DNA from: CALBZH01 sp964538515
Lineage (GTDB): Bacteria > Desulfobacterota > Syntrophobacteria > Syntrophobacterales > Syntrophobacteraceae
Direction of reading: 5' to 3'
DNA length: 64,000 nt
NCBI GenBank assembly: GCA_964538515.1
Contig: CAZIEW010000023.1
Location: 1-64,000, forward strand
A program made the translations under genes and the position numbers. Shown here piece by piece: positions 36,866 to 45,625 of this stretch. The notes under the pieces are model-generated. The model made no database searches. It was not told the DNA's origin and saw nothing but the letters and a program-made list of their open reading frames with translations. Position 1 is the first letter of the stretch, and each line of letters begins with the position of its first letter.

Positions 36866-37633
36866 ATGCAGATCAAGGTGCTTGGCGCGTCAGGGTCGGA
36901 AGTCCCGGGGCACAATTCCCCCGCTTTCCTTATTGACGATTTTCTGCTGCTCGACGCGGGCACGGTTTCCATCTCCCTCGACAACGAAGCCCAATGCCAC
37001 ATCTCCCACATCTTTCTCACGCACGCGCATCTCGACCACATCAAGGGGATTCCGTTCCTCGTAGACAACATTGTGTCCATGAATCAAGTCTGTCAGCTCA
37101 CGGTTCTGAGCGGCCCGGAGGTGATCGCGGACCTCAAGAACAATATTTTCAACAACCGCATCTGGCCTGATTTCACAACCATTCCATCCCCTGAGCGCCC
37201 GGTGATGCGCTACCAGGAGATTGGGACCGAGGAGCCACTCGAGCTTCACGGCTATTCGATCCTTGCGACGGAAGTGGATCACGCCGTTCCGGCTTACGGC
37301 TACATCGTCTGCAAGGGCAGTCCCGATTGTCTGGTTTACACGGGAGACACAGGCCCCACGCATCGGATCTGGAAGCGCATGGGAGGGCTTCGGGTCAAGG
37401 GGCTGATCATCGAGGTCTCTTTCCCGAACGAGATGGAGACCTTGGCTTTGGCGTCCGGCCACCTCACCCCGGCCCTCCTGGGAGCGGAAATCGCCAAAAT
37501 GCCCGTGAAGCCCGACACGATTTACATCACCCATCTCAAGCCGTTTTATCGGAAGCAGATCGAGGCGCAGCTGGCACAGCTCGACGGCATCGAGGTGGCT
37601 TTGCTGAGCGACAACATGGAGCTGACCGTCTAG
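36866..37633 (+). CDS. metallo-beta-lactamase-fold hydrolase, class II cAMP phosphodiesterase-like
   Basis: 255 residues from the ATG at 36866 (ATG at 36851 possible). Starts MQIKVLGASGSEVPGHNSPAF, like class II phosphodiesterases, and carries the metal motif FLTHAHLDHIKG near residue 55, then VDHAVPAYGY, YTGDTGP and a late ITHLKPFY that supplies the remaining ligands. The family hydrolyses cyclic nucleotides or related phosphodiesters in the cytosol. It is 55 bases before the acyltransferase gene and may lead that operon; whether it has a role in lipid synthesis or signalling cannot be read from sequence. Confidence 0.8.
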   Translation: MQIKVLGASGSEVPGHNSPAFLIDDFLLLDAGTVSISLDNEAQCHISHIFLTHAHLDHIKGIPFLVDNIVSMNQVCQLTVLSGPEVIADLKNNIFNNRIWPDFTTIPSPERPVMRYQEIGTEEPLELHGYSILATEVDHAVPAYGYIVCKGSPDCLVYTGDTGPTHRIWKRMGGLRVKGLIIEVSFPNEMETLALASGHLTPALLGAEIAKMPVKPDTIYITHLKPFYRKQIEAQLAQLDGIEVALLSDNMELTV

Positions 37634-37688
37634 CGTCCCACCCCACAAGGCAGAGGGTCCATACCGAACTTCGAGAGCATCTCTCCCC

Positions 37689-38567
37689 ATGCGCACGCAC
37701 CCCCTTGACAAGCCGCTCTTGTATCACGCCACCTCCTGGGTGGCACGAAGGCTCCCCGAGCCCATTCTGCACGCCTGCACCCGGTTCGTCGGCACCCTGG
37801 TCTTCCTCCTCTCGAGCCGGGACCGATCGACCATTGAGCACAACCTCAGGACCATCCTCAACGGCACCCTGCCACCGCATGGACTCTCCAGGCTGACATG
37901 GCGCGTCTTTCAAAACTACGCCTTTTACATGGTCGATTTCTTTCGGCTGCTGACGATGTCTCGAGACGAATGCAGGGGGTTCATCCACCTGTACGAAGGT
38001 CGCGAGCATTTGGATGCCGCACTGTCTTTGGGCCGCGGCGCCATTCTGCTCACCGCGCACCTCGGACACTGGGAAATCGGGGGGCTTGGACTGAGTGCTT
38101 TGGGCTACCCGATCCATGTGGTCGCGGTGAGGCACAACAGTGTCTTCACCAACGAATTGGTCAACGACCTTCGCGAGCGTCACTCCATTCGGGTCATTGA
38201 GCTGGGAAGCTCCGTCTACGATTCCATCGAGCTCGTGCACGTCTTGAAACGGGGTGAGCTGCTTGCGGTCCTTGGCGATCGCGTGTTCAACGACCGGACA
38301 CGGCAAGTGCCCCTCTTCGGCAGACCGGTGAGTCTTCCCATCGGCCCCGTTCTTCTGGCCATGGCTACCCGTGCGCCTGTCGTTCCCGCCTTTTCGGTCA
38401 TGGACGCACCGGGACGCTACCGGGGCATCATCGAAGCGCCACTCGATATCCGCTGCGACAGAAATCGTGAAGAAGCCCTGAAGCACAACCTCGCGCAAGT
38501 AGCCGCGGTCTTCGAGCGTGCCATACGCCGTTACCCGGACCAGTGGTACCATGTCGAGCGGATCTGA
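37689..38567 (+). CDS. LpxL/HtrB-family lipid A-type acyltransferase
   Basis: 292 residues. The catalytic HxxxxE motif appears as AHLGHWEIGG near residue 120. An N-terminal amphipathic or membrane segment (FVGTLVFLLSS) precedes it, with VLGDRVFN and LFGRPVSLPIGPV downstream as in the lauroyl/myristoyl acyltransferase family. Such enzymes move an acyl chain from acyl-ACP to a lipid or a specialised product on the inner face of the membrane. Surrounding radical SAM, LolA-like and FabD-like genes suggest a dedicated lipid or aryl-polyene-like product rather than housekeeping lipid A. Confidence 0.82.
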   Translation: MRTHPLDKPLLYHATSWVARRLPEPILHACTRFVGTLVFLLSSRDRSTIEHNLRTILNGTLPPHGLSRLTWRVFQNYAFYMVDFFRLLTMSRDECRGFIHLYEGREHLDAALSLGRGAILLTAHLGHWEIGGLGLSALGYPIHVVAVRHNSVFTNELVNDLRERHSIRVIELGSSVYDSIELVHVLKRGELLAVLGDRVFNDRTRQVPLFGRPVSLPIGPVLLAMATRAPVVPAFSVMDAPGRYRGIIEAPLDIRCDRNREEALKHNLAQVAAVFERAIRRYPDQWYHVERI

Positions 38568-38582
38568 CTGAGAGGCGATGCA

Positions 38583-39878
38583 TTGACGCACATCGACTTG
38601 ATCATCCCCAAGTGGCCTGACGGGAGCCTGTGGAGCAAGGTCGTCTTCCGTTTTCCATACCTGTCGCTGACGACCCTCGCGGCACTGTGCCCCCCGGGTT
38701 GCCGGGTTCGAATCATCGACGAGAACGTCGATCCCGTCGATCTCGACGCCCGTCCCGACGTGGTCGGCATCTCCCTCATGACGCCGCTTGCCCCGCGCGG
38801 CTACGCCATTGCGGATGCTTACCGGCGTCGAGGCATTCCCGTGATTCTGGGCGGCATCCATGCGACCATGATGCCGGAAGAGGCCTCCCAGCATGCCGAT
38901 GCGGTGGTACTGGGGGAAGCCGAAGGGGTGTGGCCCCACGTGATCGAGGACCGGCTCGCGAACCGACTTCAGCCGTTTTACCGTGCGAGCGACTATTCCC
39001 CATTGGCTGGCCTTCCCATTGCGCGACGGGAGCTTCTCAATCGCAAGGCCTACTTTTTTGTCAACACCCTCCAGACGACCCGGGGATGTCCCTTCGACTG
39101 CGACTTCTGCTCCGTCACCCAGTTCTACGGCAACACCTACCGGATGCGTCCTATCGAAGATGTGGTGAGGGAAATCCGGAGCCTGGAGGGTCGATTCGTC
39201 TTTTTCGTGGACGACAACATTGTCGGCAACCGGGCCTATGCCGCTGAGCTCTTCCGCCGCCTCATTCCGTATCGATTGAAGTGGGCCAGCCAAAGCGCCA
39301 TCACCATCGGCAAGGACCCCGAGCTCCTCAGCCTGGCTGAGCAAAGCGGGTGCATGGGCCTTTTCATCGGATTCGAATCCCTCTCCCAGGACGCCCTCCA
39401 GGCGATGGGCAAATCGTTCAATGTGGTTCGGACTTACCGGGAAAGGATCGAGCGGATTCACGACCACGGCATCGGCATTCAGGGGTCTTTCATCTTCGGG
39501 ACCGACACGGATACGGCCGACATTTTCGATGACGTCGTGCGGTTCACGGAAGACGCCCGGCTGGACGCAGCTATCTACTCGATCCTCACTCCCTTTCCCG
39601 GAACCCGCCTTTACGAGCGTATGAGGGCCGACGGTCGCATCCTGACTGAAGACTGGGCTCGGTATGACATGAACCACGTCGTCTTCCGTCCCAGGCTGAT
39701 GAGCCCCGAAGCCCTGCAGCTCGGTTTCAGCCGCGCCTACGAGCGTCTCTATTCCTGGCCGTCCATCGTGAAGCGGCTCATTGGCTGGAGGCGCAACATG
39801 CAGCTTTTCGTCCCCATGAACGTCGGCTTCAGGAGAGCATGGCAGGAGGTTATGGGGAACCACAGGAGCATCCCTTGA
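38583..39878 (+). CDS. B12-binding-domain radical SAM protein
   Basis: 431 residues from a TTG at 38583, with GAGAGG about 8 bases upstream. Residues about 20-130 form a cobalamin-binding-like Rossmann domain (VRIIDENVD, VVGISLMTPLA, VILGGIHATMMPEEA), lacking the DxHxxG motif that would ligate B12 through His. The radical SAM cluster motif is TRGCPFDCDFCSVTQF near residue 165 (CxxxCxxC). The rest matches the elongator-protein-3-like barrel. These enzymes methylate or rearrange unreactive carbons or alter lipids, among them hopanoid and ladderane-type chemistry. Substrate unknown. Adjacent genes handle acyl chains. Confidence 0.85.
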   Translation: MTHIDLIIPKWPDGSLWSKVVFRFPYLSLTTLAALCPPGCRVRIIDENVDPVDLDARPDVVGISLMTPLAPRGYAIADAYRRRGIPVILGGIHATMMPEEASQHADAVVLGEAEGVWPHVIEDRLANRLQPFYRASDYSPLAGLPIARRELLNRKAYFFVNTLQTTRGCPFDCDFCSVTQFYGNTYRMRPIEDVVREIRSLEGRFVFFVDDNIVGNRAYAAELFRRLIPYRLKWASQSAITIGKDPELLSLAEQSGCMGLFIGFESLSQDALQAMGKSFNVVRTYRERIERIHDHGIGIQGSFIFGTDTDTADIFDDVVRFTEDARLDAAIYSILTPFPGTRLYERMRADGRILTEDWARYDMNHVVFRPRLMSPEALQLGFSRAYERLYSWPSIVKRLIGWRRNMQLFVPMNVGFRRAWQEVMGNHRSIP

Positions 39879-40600
39879 CCGGTCTCACACGGAAAACCCT
39901 TTACACCCTCGTGCTGCTTAGCCTGGCCGCGATGACTCACTCGCTCGGCAGCGCCGACAATCGACCGCCAGCCATTTCGTCCACGCTCACAACGATCGAG
40001 GTTCTCGAACGAACCCAGGTGAAAGCAGGCGAGCTCAAGACCCTGGGCGGCCGGTTCCGCCAGATCAAGCACAGCCGATTCCTCACGGAGCCCATGGAAT
40101 CGACCGGGGTGTTTCAATGGAAGCCCCCGGAGCGGTTCCGGTGGGAGGTCGTGCAGCCGGTGCCCTTTCGAGCCATTGCCAACGGAAGCACGATCCTGCT
40201 TCATTATCCCGATCTCAACCGGGCAAGCCTCCTGCGCCATCCCTCGGGCGAAAGCCTCCTGGGACAGATCGCGGGGACGGCCGGGGACCTCGCCTCGTTC
40301 AAGAGCCTTTACCACGCTAGGCTCCTGCCGGTGGAGTCAGGCCAGCCCGAGGACACAATCACCCTCAGCCTGGTTCCCAAGTCGGGCCGGCAGGATCGGT
40401 TCATCAAGGAGATCCGCGTGACGATCGATCCTCCAACCTGGCTTCCCAAGCAGGTGGACATCTTCGAAACATCGGGCGACCGGACCTCCATCTGGCTCAC
40501 GGATCTTGTGGCGAACGGACCGATGGAGGATGCGCTCTTCCTGGTCACCCCACCTCCGGGGGTGCAGCTGCAGCGTTTGGACGGGAGCGAGCGACGATGA
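39875..40600 (+). CDS. LolA-like outer-membrane lipoprotein carrier family protein
   Basis: 241 residues from a TTG at 39875, which overlaps the preceding stop (TTGA) and has CAGGAG 6 bases upstream. A signal peptide (LYTLVLLSLAAMTHSLGSA) leads into the LolA-type beta half-barrel: GGRFRQIKHSRFLTEP, STGVFQWKPPERFRWEV, PVPFRAIANG. LolA carries lipoproteins across the periplasm; paralogues in aryl-polyene and related clusters move hydrophobic products instead. It is coupled by a stop/start overlap to both neighbours, so it acts in the same pathway as the radical SAM and FabD-like proteins. Confidence 0.85.
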   Translation: MTGLTRKTLYTLVLLSLAAMTHSLGSADNRPPAISSTLTTIEVLERTQVKAGELKTLGGRFRQIKHSRFLTEPMESTGVFQWKPPERFRWEVVQPVPFRAIANGSTILLHYPDLNRASLLRHPSGESLLGQIAGTAGDLASFKSLYHARLLPVESGQPEDTITLSLVPKSGRQDRFIKEIRVTIDPPTWLPKQVDIFETSGDRTSIWLTDLVANGPMEDALFLVTPPPGVQLQRLDGSERR

Positions 40601-41523
40601 GAAAAGCAGCTTTCCTCTTTCCTGGCCAGGGCGCTCAGGTGGTCGGCATGGGACGGTCCATCGCGGAGCGGTTCCCGGACTCCAAGAGATTGCTGGATCG
40701 AGCCGAATCCATTCTGGGCATGGACTTGCGGAAGGTCATGTTTGAAGGCCCGCAGGCGAGCCTGGACGACGATTTCACCGCACAGGCCGCCGTGTATGCG
40801 GCCAGCTGTCTGGTGGTGGATCTGATGGAGTCGCAAGGCATCCGAGCCGCTGCCATCGCGCCTTACAGCTCCGGACTCTATGCGGCGGCGTACGCGGCAG
40901 GGGTGGTCGATTTCGAAACCGGGCTGAACCTCATGACCGAGGCAGACCGCTGCATCCGTGAAGTGAGACAGGATGGGGCCATGGGCGTGATCCTGGGGCT
41001 CTCCGGTCCCGAAGTCGAGAAGCTGCGTGCCGGCATGGACGGCTGGGCCGAGGTGAGCATCTTGAACACCCGCCACCAAACGATTGTGTCGGGTGACTCC
41101 GCGGGTATCGACGAGATTCTGCGAAGAGCCATGCTGGCGGAAGCTTTGAAGACGGATGTGCTCAGCGCCTCCGCGCCTTACCACTGCAGCCTCTTGAAGC
41201 CAGCCGACGCAAAGCTGGCACGAACCGTCTCGAGAACTCCCTTGAAAGACCCGCACACGCCCGTCTTCTCTTACATCGATTGCCAGCCGATGACCCGATC
41301 CGAGCAGATGGCGACGATGTTCTCGAGCCAGCTCGGGAATCCGGTCAACTGGGTGGGGGTGGTGGAGGAGCTGGCTCGCCGCGAATTGACGCCCTTCGTC
41401 GAGATCGGCCCCAGCCAGATGCTCGGGCGCTCGGTTCGCTGGATTCACCGTCCCGCCACGGTTCTCTACACGGATACCGCCGATGCGCTCGAGCAGACCC
41501 TTGAAAGCCTGCTGCGCTCGTAG
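40597..41523 (+). CDS. FabD-like acyl transferase with altered active-site motif
   Basis: 308 residues; the ATG overlaps the previous stop (ATGA). The N-terminal AAFLFPGQGAQVVGMG is the malonyl-CoA:ACP transacylase signature. The nucleophile elbow, usually GHSLGE, reads PYSSGLY (residues 89-95): Ser91 is kept but the neighbouring His is Tyr and the Glu is lost. The later histidine motif is present (SAPYHCSLL) as is VEIGPSQML. It should be a malonyl- or acyl-transferase with changed specificity, or a non-loading homologue. It is not next to fab genes, so it likely serves the special lipid operon. Confidence 0.8.
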   Translation: MRKAAFLFPGQGAQVVGMGRSIAERFPDSKRLLDRAESILGMDLRKVMFEGPQASLDDDFTAQAAVYAASCLVVDLMESQGIRAAAIAPYSSGLYAAAYAAGVVDFETGLNLMTEADRCIREVRQDGAMGVILGLSGPEVEKLRAGMDGWAEVSILNTRHQTIVSGDSAGIDEILRRAMLAEALKTDVLSASAPYHCSLLKPADAKLARTVSRTPLKDPHTPVFSYIDCQPMTRSEQMATMFSSQLGNPVNWVGVVEELARRELTPFVEIGPSQMLGRSVRWIHRPATVLYTDTADALEQTLESLLRS

Positions 41524-41532
41524 ACCCCGATT

Positions 41533-41568
41533 CCCTCAGCGCCCTCTGCGCTCTCAGCGGTGAATCGG
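41533..41568. repeat. CACCGC-type repeat arm between convergent genes
   Basis: CTCAGCGCCCTCTGCGCTCTCAGCGGTGAAT, a degenerate single arm of the family seen as an inverted pair at 22988-23163. It spans the 3' end of the minus-strand phosphatase-fold gene, so it supplies its last codons (DPIHR and stop). Confidence 0.5.
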
Positions 41569-43257
41569 ATCCTCCAGGTCAGGCGGCAGATCCAAAAGCG
41601 GATTCCGCCCATCCAGTCCAGTCGCGGGCGGCATCCCGGCAAGGTGCAGGAGAATGGGAACCACATCCAACGTCGATGCGGTTTCCTGGATGACGTGGCG
41701 TCCCGGAAGGACACGGCTCAAACCGGGTCCCGCGATCCAGAACGAGACGAGGCAGTCGTCCGGATAGAAGCTCCCGTGATGCGCTACCTTATCGTAATCG
41801 CCCTCGAAGTAGACCCCCTGACGGGTAACCAGCTTGATGTCCGGCACCGTCCGCCGGTTGTACTGCTCCCTCAGTCCCGTTGCCAGATAGTCCGCAAGCT
41901 CGAACTTTTCTCGAAGCGCGCTGAGCGGCCTTAAGCAGTTCAGGAATGAGACGCTGCTTCCGTCCCCCTTCCCGTAAGTCTCCTCATCGAGCACCCACCA
42001 GCGATCGGTTTCGTCGATGCCTTCCGATCGCTCGCCCGGATATTGGGAAACGAGGATCGCTTCGGTCGCGTCACGGACTCCTGGATGGGCCAGCAGGCGA
42101 TCGATCGCCGGCTTGACGTCCGCGAGCAGCCGGGGCGGAGTCATCCAGTCGCCCGTCTGTCGGTTCTTGAGATAGACTTCCTTGGTTCCCGCACCCGGCA
42201 TGATCACTGCATCGGCGTCCCGCGTGCTTCGAAGAAAACCGGGGAGTCGAAAAGTCCCCTTCAGGCTGTCGTCGACGATTCGATTGGGAGCTTGCTTGCG
42301 GATCAGGGAAAAACCCTGTTCGGAAACGAGAAGCACAATGGCCCGGTCGTACCAGCCGAGCGTCTTCAACGTGGCCACGAGCTGCCCGACGAGCGGATCC
42401 AGGACCGCCTGCGCGTAGAAGCGCTGAATGCCGGTCATCGTGAGGTCAAAGGCGTCCGGATGGGCCAGGGGATAGTGGGAATGAAGATCCGTGCCCAGCA
42501 ATTGCACGACCATGAGGTCCGGAACGACCCTTTGGCGCCGGCACACCCCGGTCAGGCTCTTTTGGTAGGCGGTCACATGGCCCGTCAGGAATCCCTCCAT
42601 GGTCTTCCTATCCACATAAGACGCATGAGGGATCCATCTCCCGTTCCAAATCCTTCCGGCCACGGAGGAATTCCCCCAGAAAAAGGCGCCCGATCGGATG
42701 GGCCATTCGACGCCGCTCGTCACCATGAGCATGCTCGTCATGGACCGCCTGCCGGCCTTGGCGAAACGCTCAAAGACGTTCTCGACCCCATTTTCCTTTA
42801 GAATGCGGTTGATGCGCTGCTGACCATACGAAACAAGCGTACGGACCCCGACCGACTCCCTGTCGAGCCAAATGCTGGAAACGACACCCGTCCGCCCGGG
42901 GAAGAGGCCGGTATACATGGAGGTCACGGCCGGCTGAGAAGCCGCTGGGAGGGTCGTCAGCGCTCGAGGCAAGTACACCTGGGACTGCGCGCCGTCCTGG
43001 CCGTAGAGGAGCTCTTGAAAATGCGGGAGGACATCGAGATTGTCTTCGATGACGCGCTGCTTCAGACCGTGGAATTCGAGAACGATGAGCTTGACATCGC
43101 GAGCGTTGCCGGCACCGACTGGTTGAGTCCACAGCCACAGAGCACCCAGCAAGACCGCGGCCTGGATCAGAAACCTCACCGCCCCTTGCGGATGCTGGGA
43201 AGCACTGTCCTTGGCTGATGCCCGCTTGGAGGCGTACAAAGAGCTGCGTGGATTCAT
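41554..43257 (-). CDS. alkaline-phosphatase-superfamily protein with degenerate active site
   Basis: 567 residues. N-terminal membrane anchor or signal (residues about 28-50), then a phosphodiesterase/sulfatase-like fold (VLEFHGLKQRV, MYTGLFPGRTGV, VVQLLGTDLHSHYPLAHPD, LLVSEQGFSLI, AHHGSFYPDDCLVSFW). Metal and nucleophile positions that are conserved in active members are changed: the Asp before Gly near residue 63 is His, the SDHG motif is SEQG (312-315), and the HG near residue 123 is TG. The C-terminal HHGS is retained. It may be a pseudo-enzyme or use a different metal set. Periplasmic; convergent with the lipid operon. Confidence 0.78.
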   Translation of the reverse strand: MNPRSSLYASKRASAKDSASQHPQGAVRFLIQAAVLLGALWLWTQPVGAGNARDVKLIVLEFHGLKQRVIEDNLDVLPHFQELLYGQDGAQSQVYLPRALTTLPAASQPAVTSMYTGLFPGRTGVVSSIWLDRESVGVRTLVSYGQQRINRILKENGVENVFERFAKAGRRSMTSMLMVTSGVEWPIRSGAFFWGNSSVAGRIWNGRWIPHASYVDRKTMEGFLTGHVTAYQKSLTGVCRRQRVVPDLMVVQLLGTDLHSHYPLAHPDAFDLTMTGIQRFYAQAVLDPLVGQLVATLKTLGWYDRAIVLLVSEQGFSLIRKQAPNRIVDDSLKGTFRLPGFLRSTRDADAVIMPGAGTKEVYLKNRQTGDWMTPPRLLADVKPAIDRLLAHPGVRDATEAILVSQYPGERSEGIDETDRWWVLDEETYGKGDGSSVSFLNCLRPLSALREKFELADYLATGLREQYNRRTVPDIKLVTRQGVYFEGDYDKVAHHGSFYPDDCLVSFWIAGPGLSRVLPGRHVIQETASTLDVVPILLHLAGMPPATGLDGRNPLLDLPPDLEDPIHR

Positions 43258-43494
43258 GGCTGAGTCACCGGGCAGTTGGGTCGTGTGGGCTCGATGCAGG
43301 CAACGGAGGCTTGCCTATACCACGACCGTCCGCCCTCTGACAATGCCGCCAGTACGATGGCCTTCATTCGTCCTGGATTGGTCGTGACAAATGGTCCACG
43401 CCTTCCATTGACCCCTTGCCCCCGTTTTGAAATAATGCTCCCCCAGTGGCTGTGACCCTGTGGATCGACTGGAACGACTGTGACGGAACTGACC

Positions 43495-44091
43495 ATGCTC
43501 GTGCTTTGCAGGATGTTTGTGCGGAGAACACTCCTCGATCTTTCCCTTCCCGGCGTACTGCTCGCCCTTGTCCTTTCCGGATGTGCCAAGCCTGCCGTCC
43601 CCGAGGGGCTTCGACACTTGGGCTACCAAGGATGGACCAATGAGCACCACACGACCATCGACGCCTCTCCAAAACAGATCTTTTCCATTCTGACCGACTT
43701 CGACCGATTCCCGCGTCTCGTCCCGTCGGACCGAATCCAAGTCTCCAAAGAGACCCCTGGTCCCTACGGGATCGGCACGGTCATCCGCACGCAAACCGGG
43801 TACAAGATCAAAGTGAGCTGGACCACAAAGGTGGTTGACTTAGAAGACTGCCGGCGGATCGTCCTGCAGTTTCAGGAGGGCATGTTTCGGGGCGGCTACG
43901 AAATCTGGGAGCTGCAGCCGGATGGCGAGAGAACTCGCGTCAGCCACACCATTGTGTTCAATCTCTCAAATTTCGTCTACCGGGTTCTGTGGGTGGTCAA
44001 AGACGTTGAGTCCAAGCACAACATCCTGGTCGAGGCGACCCTCCAAAATCTGAAGCGCGCTTCTGAAGCAAACACAGATACACACGGATGA
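43495..44091 (+). CDS. SRPBCC (START-like) lipoprotein
   Basis: 198 residues from ATG 43495 (GTG 43480 or ATG 43513 are alternatives). A hydrophobic signal (PGVLLALVLSGC) ends in a lipobox, Cys near residue 30. The mature part follows the SRPBCC/polyketide-cyclase fold: TIDASPKQIFSILTDFDRFPRLVP, IGTVIRTQTGYKIKV, GGYEIWELQPDGERTRVSHTI. This fold binds hydrophobic ligands. The final residues EANTDTHG come from the repeat at 44064-44126, so the natural C-terminus may be shorter. Predicted to face the periplasm; ligand unknown. Confidence 0.75.
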   Translation: MLVLCRMFVRRTLLDLSLPGVLLALVLSGCAKPAVPEGLRHLGYQGWTNEHHTTIDASPKQIFSILTDFDRFPRLVPSDRIQVSKETPGPYGIGTVIRTQTGYKIKVSWTTKVVDLEDCRRIVLQFQEGMFRGGYEIWELQPDGERTRVSHTIVFNLSNFVYRVLWVVKDVESKHNILVEATLQNLKRASEANTDTHG

Positions 44092-44126
44092 ACACGAGGG
44101 ACGCACGGATTGACACGGATAGGCCC
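44064..44126. repeat. ACACGGAT-type repeat overlapping a gene end
   Basis: Contains AACACAGATACACACGGATG, AACACGAGGGACGCACGG and ATTGACACGGATA, a type of dispersed repeat built from ACACGGAT words. It overlaps the last codons and stop of the SRPBCC lipoprotein gene and supplies its C-terminal tail. Confidence 0.5.
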
Positions 44127-44489
44127 CAAACCTGGGGAGGAAGCCCCACTGAAGATCATGCAAACCCTGCATTGGGCGGACGGCCCGCCTGGTTCGAGAC
44201 GCCTGTGATTTCGAGCAAGGAGAGAAATCACAGGATCTCTCTTGCATCGGGTCGGCCTGCCACGAGTCCAGCTACATGCCACGCGTCGACAGGGTGACGT
44301 GCGGTGCGGAGAGGAGGACGGCACACAGCTCCTGAAACCGGAAACCGGCCTTTTTCCGGGGGCATGGGATACCCAACTCCAGCTCGCCTGTTCATCGACA
44401 AGCATGAGAGACCGTCTTGCATCCTCTCCGACACAGGATTGGGAAGCGCGTGGTGGTCAGGCCGTCAAGCTCTGATCGGACAGGAGCTT
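44127..44489. other. 363-base gap downstream of two convergent genes
   Basis: Holds a hairpin GCAAGGAGAGA / TCTCTCTTGC (44215-44245) without a T-tract. Small open frames on both strands are not credible. No other feature seen. Confidence 0.4.
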
Positions 44490-45128
44490 TCAGGACGCTG
44501 TTTTGGCCGTCTGCTCCATGAGAGCTCGCGGATCGACGCTCACGGGAACCCCCTCGTAGGGAGTCCGTCGCTTTTGCTTCAGGGTGCGGGGATCCCTGAG
44601 CTCCTTCAGAACCTCGATGCTATCCTTATACCCCTTATGAAGCCTTGCCTTTTCCAAGGCCATGCCCGACATCGCCGCCATGGCCTGCACAAAATTCACG
44701 TCACTGAGGGTGAATTCCCAAGGCTCGCTGGTATAAAGGCGCAGGGCGCCGATCGATTGCCCTCCGGCCACGACGGGAACGGAAAGGATGGAGGCGATTC
44801 CCTCCTTTTGGGCTGCCTCCGGATACTGGAGTCTGGGATCGTCCGTCACATCATAGATTGCCACCGGCCCCTCTTCGAGGGACTGGGAAATGGAGCGCGA
44901 AGCGCTGACCGGACCCTTGCCGATGTACTCCTCGCTCAACCCATGCGAAGCGGCCAGCTCCAATTCGTCCGTCCTTCGATTGATGAGGAAAAGCGCGCAG
45001 CCTTTCGCCCCAAGCGCCGTCTTGATGCTCTCCACGGTCATCAGTACGACTTCTTCTGGGTCTTTTGAATGGGACATCGCGGCTGCAGTCTTCAGCAAAG
45101 TCTCGTAATTCAAGAGTGCTTTTTTCAT
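44490..45128 (-). CDS. GAF-domain protein
   Basis: 212 residues; GGAGGAACGGCG before the ATG. Residues about 10-160 form one GAF domain (TALGAKGCALFLINRRTDELEL, DPRLQYPEAAQKEGIASIL, IGALRLYTSEPWEFTLSDVNF). A basic, helical C-terminus follows with no kinase, cyclase or DNA-binding output. It shares its GAF style with the double-GAF protein at 58-59 kb. A stand-alone GAF protein may sense a small molecule or redox state and act through protein contacts. Same strand as the sigma-54 activator but separated by 497 bases. Confidence 0.82.
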   Translation of the reverse strand: MKKALLNYETLLKTAAAMSHSKDPEEVVLMTVESIKTALGAKGCALFLINRRTDELELAASHGLSEEYIGKGPVSASRSISQSLEEGPVAIYDVTDDPRLQYPEAAQKEGIASILSVPVVAGGQSIGALRLYTSEPWEFTLSDVNFVQAMAAMSGMALEKARLHKGYKDSIEVLKELRDPRTLKQKRRTPYEGVPVSVDPRALMEQTAKTAS

Positions 45129-45625
45129 CGCCGTTCCTCCAGTCTAGAGTTGTCTTCCCTTCAAGAGGGAGGCTCACCCCTTTCTTGCACGGCAAGTCGA
45201 GGTTTTGCGCGGTGAGCCTCCGCACGCCCGCGGTTGGAGTCCCAGCATGAAAGGCCCCAATGACAGTATTGCCTTTCGCTGGCCCTGGTCGGTAACAGCG
45301 TGACCGACGACCCAAATTCAGCGTAGGGACTTCATGAGGAGGGAGATTCCGTGAATGTGCTCTCGCGGACAGTCGTCAGAGCTTCAGGAAATCCTAGATC
45401 CGGAAACCACAGAGATAAATCACAAGACTATGACCTTTCCAGGTAACCATAAGTATAACCCTAACGGAACCGATTTTCCAGGGGACCGGCCGATAAAAAT
45501 CGTCACCCCTCAGAACGGTCAGCTCTCTCCAGCCAGGGGTCCCGAGGCGCTGCGCTCTCCCGGCAATCGTCGAGCAGGGCGAGGCCCATGCCATCACGAT
45601 TAAGGAGCCATCTGAGGGTCATCGG
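45129..45625. other. 497-base intergenic region
   Basis: Between two minus-strand genes. No open frame with a ribosome site, no strong hairpin with T-tract. A GGTAACCATAAG motif at 45442-45453 resembles half of the TAACC/GGTTA dyad found near the sigma-54 promoter at 47.1 kb, which might be chance. Confidence 0.4.

Noticed and set aside
37536..39863. 775-codon minus-strand frame opposite the lipid operon
   Set aside because: Shadow of the acyltransferase and radical SAM genes; no domain.
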